64,000 bases of DNA from G020348385 sp964538085 (GTDB lineage: Bacteria > Acidobacteriota > Aminicenantia > Aminicenantales > Aminicenantaceae), in the NCBI GenBank assembly GCA_964538085.1, contig CAZIDF010000017.1, forward strand, positions 16,811 to 80,810. The letters are read 5' to 3'. The notes under the pieces were generated by a model, which saw only the letters and a program-made list of their open reading frames with translations, did no database searches and was not told the DNA's origin. Positions within the stretch are counted from its first letter, which is position 1. Each line of letters opens with the position of its first letter. Both the position numbers and the translations under genes were made by a program. Shown here piece by piece: positions 15,909 through 24,741 of the stretch.

Positions 15909-17696
15909 TCAATTCTTTTCGAAAATGATCTTTCCGTCGATAATTGTGTGCGTTACTTCAGCTTGGAGGATCTCATCTTGCGGTATCTTCAGCAGATTTC
16001 TGTCAAAGACTGTGATGTCCGCCAATTTTCCTTCCTCTAGAGATCCACGGATATCTTCTTCGAAGGTAGCATAGGCATTGTTGATTGTGTATGCCTTAAG
16101 TGCTTCTTCGATGGAAATGCGTTGTTCCGGGAACCACCCCTTGTCGGGCGTGCCTTTGAGAGTTTTTCTCGACACAGCCGCATAAATCAAATACTTGGGA
16201 TGCATATGGTACAGTGCAGCGCTGGTTCCCGGCCAATCCGATCCGAAACTGAGGATGGCGCCGTTGTCCAACAAAGACTTAAAGGCATAAGCTCCCTTGC
16301 ATCGTTCGTGTCCGATCCTTTCTTCCATCCAGCGCATGTCGTCGGAGATATGGTAGGGATTGACTTCAGCGATGACGTTTAGGGCTTTGAAACGAGGAAA
16401 ATCCTGAGGCCTGATGACCTGAGCATGAATGATCCTGTATCCTGTCAGGTCTTTCCCCTCGTTTTTCAAACGCTCGTACAGATCGAGCATTTCTGCCACT
16501 CCCCTTGTCCCGATGGCATGGACATTGGGAACAAAACCTCCCTCGATGCCCACTTTTATGAGATTGTACATTTTCTCCATGTTTCCGACTTTTTGTTCTG
16601 GATCATCGGATGTATGGCGGCGCCAGTGACCGTAATTGTCGGGCTGGTCATTATAGGGCTCATAAAAAAGGGCTCCGTGTGTGCCCATGATACCATCGAT
16701 ATAGCCCTTCAATGCCCCATACCTCAGCCATCCATCTTTTTGTTTGGACTTGGGATGAAGTCCCATCGTGAGGCCCTGTTCTTTCAATTCCCCACCTCGC
16801 GAGAGGTCAGGTCTCAGCCAGACACGGCAGGTCAACTCACCGTTTTCTTGGAGTTCGATGAATCGTTTGGTTTGATCGGGCGTTGCGATGTCGTGAATCT
16901 CCACCACTCCCGCTTCTCTAAGGGCCTTTAAGGCTGCGCGATTTTCATCTAGCATCCTTTTGTGGGATTTCGGTTTGACCGCTTGCTGCAATTGCTTTAA
17001 TGCGGGGGTAGTGCCGAATATCACTCCGGTGGGTTTCCCATCCTGTCCTATCTCCATTCCGTCCATTTTTTCATTTTCCATCCCGGCTGCTTTCAATGCT
17101 GCTGTGTTGGCCAACCACTCTTTGTAATCGAATCGGCAAAGCAAACAGGGATTATCAGGAGTCAAATCATCGATCATCGCCCTGTTGGGTCTCCAGGCTT
17201 TCCTGTCCTCTGACGTGTCTTTACCCGCATTTCCCAATGCCCATTGCTCGTATGCTCCCCACAGGCCTCCTGTTATCCATTCTTCCTTTTCCAACAAATT
17301 GGCCACCCGACCGATCTCATCCCTAAGCCCATTTTCATTCGAGACCATCATCAAATTAGCATCTATGATCAAAGATCCTGCTCGGTTAAAATGGACATGA
17401 CCATCGATAATCCCGGGAGTGACGAATTTGCCCCCTAGGTCGATAATCTCTGTTTTATCTCCGATATGCTCTTTCACTCTAGCATTATCCAAGAGGACAG
17501 CTGTGATTTTGTTTCCAGTGATCGCTAGAGCTTTTGCAGAAGGATTGTCGACATCAGCTGTGAAGATCTCTCCGTTCATCAAGACTAGATCAGCTGGTGC
17601 GATTTGCTCTTTTGTACAACTCGCAGAATTTAACAGCAACAGAAATGCAAAGGATATAGCCAGAAAAGTCTGACATGTACCAATCGATTTGTTCAT
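15909..17696 (-). CDS. Lipoprotein amidohydrolase, YtcJ-like (Amidohydrolase_3)
   Basis: 595 residues from ATG 17696 behind GGAGGAGGGAG; the ATG at 17744 lacks a site. The signal ends in LNSASC, a lipobox. The layout is that of YtcJ-like enzymes: an N-terminal strand domain (ADLVLMNGEIFTAD), the metal motif IDGHVHFNRAG, central YIDGIMGTHGALF, HAIGTRGV and IIHAQVI, then FGSDWPGTSAAL and the closing KLADITVFDRNLLKIP. These are zinc-dependent amide or ester hydrolases of broad, mostly unknown substrate. The lipid anchor places it in the periplasm or at the outer membrane, near the peptidase genes. Confidence 0.85.
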   Translation of the reverse strand: MNKSIGTCQTFLAISFAFLLLLNSASCTKEQIAPADLVLMNGEIFTADVDNPSAKALAITGNKITAVLLDNARVKEHIGDKTEIIDLGGKFVTPGIIDGHVHFNRAGSLIIDANLMMVSNENGLRDEIGRVANLLEKEEWITGGLWGAYEQWALGNAGKDTSEDRKAWRPNRAMIDDLTPDNPCLLCRFDYKEWLANTAALKAAGMENEKMDGMEIGQDGKPTGVIFGTTPALKQLQQAVKPKSHKRMLDENRAALKALREAGVVEIHDIATPDQTKRFIELQENGELTCRVWLRPDLSRGGELKEQGLTMGLHPKSKQKDGWLRYGALKGYIDGIMGTHGALFYEPYNDQPDNYGHWRRHTSDDPEQKVGNMEKMYNLIKVGIEGGFVPNVHAIGTRGVAEMLDLYERLKNEGKDLTGYRIIHAQVIRPQDFPRFKALNVIAEVNPYHISDDMRWMEERIGHERCKGAYAFKSLLDNGAILSFGSDWPGTSAALYHMHPKYLIYAAVSRKTLKGTPDKGWFPEQRISIEEALKAYTINNAYATFEEDIRGSLEEGKLADITVFDRNLLKIPQDEILQAEVTHTIIDGKIIFEKN

Positions 17697-17749
17697 TCTC
17701 CCTCCTCCGTGTTTTTTCTTTTGTATCTGGTTTATTTGAAGCATCGCCG

Positions 17750-17779
17750 ATTATATCCCTGAACAAAAATAAAAGTCAA
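17750..17779 (-). promoter_or_regulatory. Sigma-70-type promoter of the YtcJ-like gene
   Basis: Reverse strand TTGACT (17774-17779), 18 bases, perfect TATAAT (17750-17755), about 54 bases upstream of the start codon. Confidence 0.6.
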
Positions 17780-17819
17780 AACCTGTTCTACAGGGCTGGG
17801 ATGCACTTTCGCTCAGGTG

Positions 17820-17850
17820 TTGACAGCCATACAGGAAATGAATGTAATAT
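17820..17850 (+). promoter_or_regulatory. Promoter of the M14-M24 gene pair
   Basis: TTGACA (17820-17825) followed after 17 bases by TGTAAT (17843-17848), or after 19 by TAATAT (17845-17850). It lies about 55 bases before the M14 start and is divergent from the YtcJ promoter. Confidence 0.5.
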
Positions 17851-17903
17851 AGAGGAAAAACCGAGGAGATATTCTAATTCCATGTTTTTGAGGGGAGGGC
17901 ACA

Positions 17904-19649
17904 ATGAAAGGTGTTCACGGATTTTGTTTATTATGTGTAGTGATTTCCTTACTCTTCAACTCGCTCCATTTGACAGGACAAGAAGCGGACACGATTAAAA
18001 TAGATTGGACCCGTTACCACAACCATTCCGAAACCACCATCATCCTTAGGAATTTTGCGACAGAGTACAAAGATCTTTGCAAGCTTTATTCCATCGGAAA
18101 GAGTTTTCAAGGGAAGGAAATTTGGTGCATAGAAATCACCGATTATTCCTCCGGTTCTCCGGATAGCAAACCCGGTATGTACATAGATGGCAACACACAT
18201 GCTGGTGAGGTGAGTGGGGCTGAAGTGTGTTTGTATGATATCCAATATTTGTTGCAAAATTTTGGGACTGATCCTTTGGTTTCCGATCTGTTGAAAAAAC
18301 GGGTTTTTTATATTCTCCCCAAGATCAATCCCGACGGATCGGATTCTTATTTACGCAAACCTGACGATCCGATCGAGCCCGATCTTAAAAAGGTTGACGA
18401 TGATGAGGACGGGTTCTTGGATGAAGATGGTCCTGATGACATGAACGGCGATGGAATCATTTCCTTCATGCGCATCCGCGATGATAATGGCCCCTTAAAA
18501 ACCTCCCAGAAAGATTCTCGGCTTATGGTGGAAAGAGAAATCGATGGAAAAGGGGAGTGGCGGATAATCGGGCCGGAAGGCTTGGATAATGATGAGGATG
18601 GAAGAATCAATGAAGATCCACCTGGCAGAGTCCGGAGCGTTTCCAATCGGAATTATCCAGCCTTCTGGGCTCCAGAATGGATTCAATCCAGTGCCGGATC
18701 TTACCCTCTTTCGGAACAGGAGGCCAAAGCCCAAATCGATTTTATCCTAGCCCATCCCAATATCGCCGGAGTCCAAGCTCATCACACACACAGCGGGGTG
18801 ATCTTGAGGCCTTATTGTAACTTGGGAGATGAGCACATCCCTGCCCAAGATATGCAGAATTTTATGGCCATCGGGGGCCTCGGCACAAAAATCACAGGCT
18901 ATCCTGTTTTATCCGTTTACAATGATTTTACGACGAACAAGTCCAATCCTCGCCATGGCGTTTTTGTGGATTGGGCCTACGAGCATTTTGGCGCTCTGGC
19001 TTTTACAACAGAGATATGGAAAGCTCCTGGAGAAACCGGGAGGTCGGTATTTGAGGGAACGGATGAGAATATAGCGATGGCATGGAACGACAAAGAATTG
19101 GGCGGGAAGGGATTTATCGACTGGACAAGATATGATCATCCTCAATTCGGTGAAATCGAGATCGGAGGCTGGAATTCCAACTATTTCACTCAGAATCCTC
19201 CGGCGAAATTCATGGAGGAGGAGTGGAAGAAAAATTGTCTGTTCGAACTCAAACATGCAGAAATGCTCCCTTTTCTCAAAATCGAAGACATACGTGCAGA
19301 ATCGCTGGGAGACAACCTGTTCCGGATAACTGTTGTGGTTGTGAATGAAGGATTTTTGCCGACATACGTCACCCAGAAGGCTATCCAGAATCGATTGGCA
19401 AAACCAGTGGCCGCCACTTTGAAGCTGGAAGGAGCCGAACTTCTCATCGGGAAATCGAAGGTTGAATTGGGACATATCGAGGGAAATACTCCGTTAGCTT
19501 CGGGATCGAGGTTTCGATGGAGCTCTGATACTCAAAATACCAAGACGACTAAATGGCTGGTTAGAGTCAAAGAGAAGGGTGCTTTGGGGTATGTGCTGGT
19601 CGAGTCTCAGAAAGCGGGCACAGCCAAAAAGAAGGTTTCTTTTAGATAG
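17904..19649 (+). CDS. Secreted M14 zinc carboxypeptidase-like protein with Asp-rich calcium-loop insertion
   Basis: 581 residues behind GAGGGGAGGG, with a signal peptide ending near LHLTGQ. All M14 landmarks are present: His99 and Glu102 in GNTHAGEVSG, His293 or His294 in QAHHTHSG, and catalytic Glu370 in AFTTEIWKAPG. Residues 160-240 carry Asp-rich loops (DDDEDGFLDEDG, DMNGDGII, DNDEDGRINED), at the same place as in the M14 gene at 8318, and NRNYP follows in both. These enzymes release C-terminal residues or cleave amide bonds; the substrate is unknown. The M24 gene begins 12 bases later, so exo-peptidases for both chain ends are probably co-expressed. Confidence 0.9.
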   Translation: MKGVHGFCLLCVVISLLFNSLHLTGQEADTIKIDWTRYHNHSETTIILRNFATEYKDLCKLYSIGKSFQGKEIWCIEITDYSSGSPDSKPGMYIDGNTHAGEVSGAEVCLYDIQYLLQNFGTDPLVSDLLKKRVFYILPKINPDGSDSYLRKPDDPIEPDLKKVDDDEDGFLDEDGPDDMNGDGIISFMRIRDDNGPLKTSQKDSRLMVEREIDGKGEWRIIGPEGLDNDEDGRINEDPPGRVRSVSNRNYPAFWAPEWIQSSAGSYPLSEQEAKAQIDFILAHPNIAGVQAHHTHSGVILRPYCNLGDEHIPAQDMQNFMAIGGLGTKITGYPVLSVYNDFTTNKSNPRHGVFVDWAYEHFGALAFTTEIWKAPGETGRSVFEGTDENIAMAWNDKELGGKGFIDWTRYDHPQFGEIEIGGWNSNYFTQNPPAKFMEEEWKKNCLFELKHAEMLPFLKIEDIRAESLGDNLFRITVVVVNEGFLPTYVTQKAIQNRLAKPVAATLKLEGAELLIGKSKVELGHIEGNTPLASGSRFRWSSDTQNTKTTKWLVRVKEKGALGYVLVESQKAGTAKKKVSFR

Positions 19650-19661
19650 GAGGAATACTCT

Positions 19662-21029
19662 ATGTTCGAACAAAAAAAATGGCAAAATTTCCAAATTTAT
19701 TGTCTCGTTTTTATTTTGGTCATAGCTTTCCCAGCTTTTTCCAAAAATCAAGAAGTGGCGGCTGTCGATGATAGCAAGAATATCTTGCCTGAAATGGATA
19801 GGGCACAGATGATGAATGACTGGATGCAATGGCGTTTGGAAAATATCATTCCTGAGTTGATGCGGAGGGAAGGAATCGATATGTGGCTTGTGATCAACCG
19901 AGAATACAATGAGGATCCAGTCTACATGAGCCTTGTGCCCGAACCTGTTATGTACGCAAGGAGAACATCGATCCTTATTTTTCATGATCGGGGGGAGGAA
20001 TTGGGAGTAGAACGATTGAGCGGAAGCTACTACGGAATGGGGGAGTGGTACAAAACAACTTGGGTAGACAAAAAAAAGCTCCAGTTTGAAAGTTTGGCAG
20101 ACTTCATCAAAAAACGGGATCCAAAAAAAATAGGCATCAACGTCTCTTCAAGGTGGGCTTTTGGGGATGGTTTGAGTGTAGCTCTGAAGCAGAAGCTGGA
20201 AGAGGCCTTGGGCCCAGAATTGTCTGCCCGATTCGTATCGGCTGAGAACCTTTGTGTCGGATGGCTCGAAAAACGGAGCCCGATGGAGTTGAGTACTTAC
20301 CGGCACATTTGTGGGATCGCCCACGATATCATAAGGGAATTTTTTTCAAACAGGGTAATCACTCCTGATATGACCACGACAGATGAGGTTGTCTGGTGGA
20401 TCAGGGATAAATTCCGAGAATTGAAATTGGACACATGGTTCCAACCATCGATCTCTATCCAAAGACACAAGAGTGAGGCCGCAAAATACAAGGATGACAG
20501 AACCACTATTCGGAGAGGAGACCTTCTGCACTGCGATGTGGGAATCAGATATCTGGGGATGTGTACCGATATGCAGTGGCAGGCTTATGTGTGCAAAATA
20601 GGGGAAGAGGATGCTCCCGAAGGTCTGAAGGAAGCATTGCGACGGGCTAATCGGGTGAGTGAGATCTTCATGAATGAATTCCAATACGGGAGATCCGGAC
20701 AGGAGATCACGGATTCAGCGATGAGAAAAGCCGAAGGAGAGGAATTAAGACCTCTCATCTACTCCCATCCTGTTGGATTTCATGGGCATGGAGCTGGCTG
20801 CCAGCTGGATGCTCGACCGTTGGGAAGGGCTCCTGAAGGGATCGATAAACAAATGGAGTATCCTCTGTATTATGACACAGTGTTTGCCATCGAATTCAGC
20901 AGCACTTCCAGCGTGCCGGAGTGGGAAGGCCAGGATGTGCGGATCGGTTTCGAAGAAAACGGCGTTTTTACATCAGGGGGCTGCAAATGGGTCGATGGAC
21001 ATCAGATCGAACTATTATTGATCAAATAA
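19662..21029 (+). CDS. Exported M24 family metallopeptidase (Xaa-Pro aminopeptidase-like)
   Basis: 455 residues behind ATAGGAGGAA with a signal peptide (YCLVFILVIAFPAFS). The N-terminal creatinase-like domain covers about 40-215 and the pita-bread catalytic domain about 220-455. The five metal ligands of M24 can be read: Asp in HCDVGI, Asp in CTDMQW, His in GFHGHGAG, Glu in AIEFSS and Glu in GFEENG. Family members remove N-terminal residues next to proline. It follows the M14 gene by 12 bases and is likely co-transcribed with it. Confidence 0.88.
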   Translation: MFEQKKWQNFQIYCLVFILVIAFPAFSKNQEVAAVDDSKNILPEMDRAQMMNDWMQWRLENIIPELMRREGIDMWLVINREYNEDPVYMSLVPEPVMYARRTSILIFHDRGEELGVERLSGSYYGMGEWYKTTWVDKKKLQFESLADFIKKRDPKKIGINVSSRWAFGDGLSVALKQKLEEALGPELSARFVSAENLCVGWLEKRSPMELSTYRHICGIAHDIIREFFSNRVITPDMTTTDEVVWWIRDKFRELKLDTWFQPSISIQRHKSEAAKYKDDRTTIRRGDLLHCDVGIRYLGMCTDMQWQAYVCKIGEEDAPEGLKEALRRANRVSEIFMNEFQYGRSGQEITDSAMRKAEGEELRPLIYSHPVGFHGHGAGCQLDARPLGRAPEGIDKQMEYPLYYDTVFAIEFSSTSSVPEWEGQDVRIGFEENGVFTSGGCKWVDGHQIELLLIK

Positions 21030-21132
21030 CGAATTATTCATGGACTCTTGATCAATCCAGGATTAAGGAATTAAAAAGAAGGGATAAAAAAGAAAAAAAA
21101 TGTGATTCAACAACAGGATTCCGAGGGCTAAA

Positions 21133-21864
21133 TCATGAGATGAAACGGAGACTCTTAGGCTCCTTTTCCATATGATAGACAATAATACTCTGGAGGGTTT
21201 TGCGAATAGCCTTCAGCTTCTCCTCTTCTAAAGGGAGTTCCGTCCTTCCGGGAGGAGGGTTTTTCTTCACCCACGTGAGGAATTCATTCAACTCTGGGTG
21301 TATTTCCATTTTCTTATGAAACGCACAACTTGTGCAATACACACCTTCTTTTTTTGAGGAAAGCCATGCCGATTCCATTATTTCTTTCCGGCATTTCCGA
21401 CATTTTTTGAAGCTGGGCAAAAAACCATTGATTTTGAGAATCCATGCCTCGAAATAGGCCCCCAATAAATCCAAATCACCGCCTTCTTTCATAGCTTTGA
21501 GGCTGGATTCCAATAGGCGAAAAAGAACGTCGTCCTTTTCCCTCGAGGGAAAAAATTCCTCGATGAGTTCGGAAAAATAGCTGAGAATGAAAGCTCGGTC
21601 CACATCTCTTTGAAGGTCGAAGTTGGACTCGATGAGGTCGCAGTTGTTCAGAATGACTAGGTCTTTGTGTTCCTTTTCGTAATAATGGAGTTTGACGTGG
21701 GAGAGGGGTTCGAGGCTGCTTCCAAAACGGTTCCCGAATTTTCGCGCTCCCTTGGCTATCCCTTTGACGATCCCTTTGTTTTTAGCGAAAAAGACCACGA
21801 TCTTATCCTGTTCTCCCACATGGAAAGTCCTCAGGATAAAAGCTTCGGATTGTTCCAGTGGCAT
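21133..21864 (-). CDS. recO: DNA repair protein RecO
   Basis: 243 residues. The N-terminal OB fold (SEAFILRTFHVGEQDKIVVF) is followed by the RecO helical domain and a four-cysteine zinc site (KKCRKC, then VYCTSC). RecO loads RecA on SSB-coated single strands with RecR and helps RecFOR gap repair. Length is normal for the family. It begins 6 bases after the mgtE stop, so it is likely translated from the same message. Confidence 0.93.
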   Translation of the reverse strand: MPLEQSEAFILRTFHVGEQDKIVVFFAKNKGIVKGIAKGARKFGNRFGSSLEPLSHVKLHYYEKEHKDLVILNNCDLIESNFDLQRDVDRAFILSYFSELIEEFFPSREKDDVLFRLLESSLKAMKEGGDLDLLGAYFEAWILKINGFLPSFKKCRKCRKEIMESAWLSSKKEGVYCTSCAFHKKMEIHPELNEFLTWVKKNPPPGRTELPLEEEKLKAIRKTLQSIIVYHMEKEPKSLRFIS

Positions 21865-21870
21865 TGAAGG

Positions 21871-23232
21871 TTATGCGATGTGTGTCAGGAATAAGGTTCC
21901 AAGCCCGAGAAAAGTCAGGAATCCCATAGAATCTGTGCACATGGTGAGGAGGTTCACCGATCCAAGGGCAGGATCGAGACGAAGTAGTTTCAGAAGAAGA
22001 GGAATAAGAGTGCCGACCAGAGCAGCGATGAACAGATTGACGATGCAAGCCACCCCCAGCACCAGACCGAAATAGAGATTGCCGATAAGGGCATAGGAAA
22101 GTCCGCCTAGAATGGAACCTAGGATGATACCGTTTCCCATCCCCACCAAGATTTCTTTCAGCAACGCCTTTTTTGCAGAAAGCCAATCTATCTGTCCGAT
22201 CGCGATCTCGCGTACCATTATAGCGATTGTTTGATTACCGGCAATTCCACCCAACGCTGCGACCAGAGGCATAAAAACAGCCAACTCGACCACCTTTTCG
22301 ATCGTGCCCGTGAAGTTTTTTACGACCAAGGGAGCCAATGATGCGGTCATAAGGCTGAAGAGAAGAAAAGGGAGTCTTTTTTTGATAGAGGTAAGGGCGC
22401 TGTCCTGGACTCGGTCCGATGTATCCAATGATACCATTTTATACATGTCTTCGGTTGCTTCTTTATCGATAACATCGATAATGTCGTCGACCGTCACCAC
22501 ACCGACAAGCTTGTTTTCTGCATCCAGGACAGGGATGGCCACAAGATTATAAGAGGCAACATTTCGTGCCACGACTTCCTGGTCGGTTTCGGTGTGCACG
22601 CTGATGATTTCCTTTGTCATTATTTGTTTGAGCGGTGTGTTGGGGCGAGCGAAAAGAAGTTGCCTCAAAGAGACCACACCCACCAGCCGTGCTAGGTCAT
22701 CTACGGCATAAAGATAAAACGCGGATTCTACATCTCCTTCCAATTGCATTGCTGTGATGGCATCCGAGACATTTGTGTTTTCGTTCAGAGCATAGAAGTT
22801 GGGAGACATGATTCGACCAGCGGTTTCTTCTTCGTATAACAGGAGTTCCTTGACATCTTCAGAGGGTTTATCCTCCATAGCCGCAAGAACCGAGTTTTGC
22901 ATCTCCTCTGGCAAAGGCTGGAGAATTGGGGGGACATCGTCAGGAGGAATAATTTGGAGCATCTCGGATATTTGTTGAACGGGTAATTCCTTCAGCATTT
23001 CCGCGGCATCTTCGGGATCCAGTTCACTGAGGACTTCTCCTCCTTTTTCCCTGTCCTTTTCGTAGATGATGTTAAAAAGAGTGAGTTTTTCCCTTACGAT
23101 TAGGTGGTTCATTAAAGAAGCGATGTCTGCAGCATGAAAGTTTTTTACCAAGTTCCACAAGCGGGAGAGAGCTCCCATGTTGATGAATTTCCGGACTGAA
23201 CTGATGATCAATCTCAATGCATCGACTTTCAT
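21871..23232 (-). CDS. mgtE: Magnesium transporter MgtE
   Basis: 453 residues in the standard MgtE order: N-terminal superhelical domain (LDPEDAAEMLKELPVQQISE, about 25-130), a CBS pair (about 135-260: MSPNFYALNENTNVSDAI, VTVDDIIDVIDKEATED), the plug helix, and five membrane helices at the C-terminus with PLVAALGGIAGNQTIAIMVR, the pore segment. MgtE is a Mg2+-gated channel; the cytoplasmic domains close it when Mg2+ is high. Promoter at 23260-23288. Operon with recO. Confidence 0.94.
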   Translation of the reverse strand: MKVDALRLIISSVRKFINMGALSRLWNLVKNFHAADIASLMNHLIVREKLTLFNIIYEKDREKGGEVLSELDPEDAAEMLKELPVQQISEMLQIIPPDDVPPILQPLPEEMQNSVLAAMEDKPSEDVKELLLYEEETAGRIMSPNFYALNENTNVSDAITAMQLEGDVESAFYLYAVDDLARLVGVVSLRQLLFARPNTPLKQIMTKEIISVHTETDQEVVARNVASYNLVAIPVLDAENKLVGVVTVDDIIDVIDKEATEDMYKMVSLDTSDRVQDSALTSIKKRLPFLLFSLMTASLAPLVVKNFTGTIEKVVELAVFMPLVAALGGIAGNQTIAIMVREIAIGQIDWLSAKKALLKEILVGMGNGIILGSILGGLSYALIGNLYFGLVLGVACIVNLFIAALVGTLIPLLLKLLRLDPALGSVNLLTMCTDSMGFLTFLGLGTLFLTHIA

Positions 23233-23259
23233 TTAAATTCCCTTGCGTTATCGGCAATC

Positions 23260-23288
23260 ACGATAGCACAAAAGATTTCAGGTGTAAA
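23260..23288 (-). promoter_or_regulatory. Sigma-70-type promoter of mgtE-recO
   Basis: Reverse strand TTTACA (23283-23288), 17 bases, TATCGT (23260-23265), about 27 bases before the mgtE start codon. Confidence 0.45.
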
Positions 23289-23390
23289 TTGAAAAGATGG
23301 CCTCCTTCTCAACTCACCTGACTTTTGTAACGTATAATTGGAGGAGATCAAGGTGATTTCCTGAGCATCTAGAGAAAAAAGAGAGGCAGG

Positions 23391-24737
23391 CTATTTCTTA
23401 TCGTAAAAATATTTATTTGTCTCGTGAACGATCACACCGCTGAGTCCTATCAATCCGACAAGATTTGGGAAGGCCATCATCCCGTTCATGATGTCTGAAA
23501 TTCTCCAGACGATCTCCAGCTTAAGCATGGCTCCGATCGCGACAAAAATGACAAAAACAATGCGGTAGCCTTTGACCGCTTTTTCCGAAAACAGATATTC
23601 GATGGATTTTTCTCCGTAATAACACCAACCCAATATGGTTGAGTAAGCGAAAAAGATCAGACTAACTGTCACCACAAACCCACCGAATCCTCCGGGAAGA
23701 AAACTGTCGAATACGATCGTTGTGAGTTCTGCACCCGTGTATCCCGCTGTCCATAGACCTGAGGTGAGAATAACGATACCGGTCATCGTGCACACCACGA
23801 GGGTGTCGATAAAAGTTTGAGTCATTGAAACCAAAGCCTGTTTGACCGGATTCGGAGTTTTTGCTGCAGCTGCGGCTATGGGCGCTGAGCCAAGTCCAGA
23901 TTCATTGGAAAAAACACCTTTGGACACTCCCATGCGGATGGTGTGCATGACCGTTGCGCCCAAAAAGCCACCTGAGGCAGCCGTGGGAGTGAAAGCAGAT
24001 TTAAAGATGAGGGCAAAGATTTGAGGAATATCTGTGATTTTCATGATCAGGATGATTGCCGCCCCCAAAAAATACACGATTATCATAACAGGAACGAGGA
24101 CTTGAGTGACTTTGGCGATGCTTTTGATTCCTCCAAGAACGACCATAGCCGTGAAGGTAGCGAGAAGGAGTCCCGTGACCCAATGAGGAATCCCCAAAGA
24201 TGATTTGACAGAGTCGGCGACTGAGTTCGATTGAACCATATTCCCGATTCCAAATGCAGCGAGGGATGCAAATACTGCGAAAAGGGTTCCGAGCCATTTT
24301 GCCTTGAGTCCTTTCGAAAGGTAATACATCGGCCCTCCGCTCATAGTGCCGAATTCATCTTTCTCTCTGTATTTGATGGCTAGAACCGCCTCAGAATATT
24401 TGGTAGCCATTCCGAACAGACCTGTGACCCACATCCAGAAAAGAGCGCCCGGTCCGCCCACCCCGATGGCAATGGCGACACCGACGATATTCCCTGTTCC
24501 CACTGTCGCTGCCAGGGCTGTCATCAGTGCTTGGAAATGGGAAATGTCCCCCTTTTCTTGGTCGTCTTCTTTTCTTTTGATAAAAGCGAGATAAAGGGAA
24601 GAATACAGACCTCTTATCTGAAGTCCTCTCAATCGGATGGTAAGAAAAATGCCTGTTCCTACCAAAAGGATGATGAGGGGCAGGCCCCATATGTAATCTC
24701 TGATTTGGGTCAAGATGATGAGTATTTGATTTTCCAT
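23391..24737 (-). CDS. Alanine or glycine:cation symporter (AGCS family)
   Basis: 448 residues, about ten membrane helices. AGCS signatures are clear: ALAATVGTGNIVGVAIAI near residue 75, GMATKYSEA, and VFSNESGLGSAPIAAAAA. Members import alanine or glycine with Na+ or H+. It starts 4 bases after the NtrX-like stop, so it probably belongs to the same operon as ntrY-ntrX. This suggests the two-component system senses amino-acid or nitrogen supply. Fits a peptide-eating lifestyle. Confidence 0.93.
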   Translation of the reverse strand: MENQILIILTQIRDYIWGLPLIILLVGTGIFLTIRLRGLQIRGLYSSLYLAFIKRKEDDQEKGDISHFQALMTALAATVGTGNIVGVAIAIGVGGPGALFWMWVTGLFGMATKYSEAVLAIKYREKDEFGTMSGGPMYYLSKGLKAKWLGTLFAVFASLAAFGIGNMVQSNSVADSVKSSLGIPHWVTGLLLATFTAMVVLGGIKSIAKVTQVLVPVMIIVYFLGAAIILIMKITDIPQIFALIFKSAFTPTAASGGFLGATVMHTIRMGVSKGVFSNESGLGSAPIAAAAAKTPNPVKQALVSMTQTFIDTLVVCTMTGIVILTSGLWTAGYTGAELTTIVFDSFLPGGFGGFVVTVSLIFFAYSTILGWCYYGEKSIEYLFSEKAVKGYRIVFVIFVAIGAMLKLEIVWRISDIMNGMMAFPNLVGLIGLSGVIVHETNKYFYDKK

Positions 24738-24741
24738 GAGG

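Noticed and set aside
23333..23338. Perfect TATAAT on the plus strand
   Set aside because: No -35 box at a normal distance and only the end of a convergent gene downstream.
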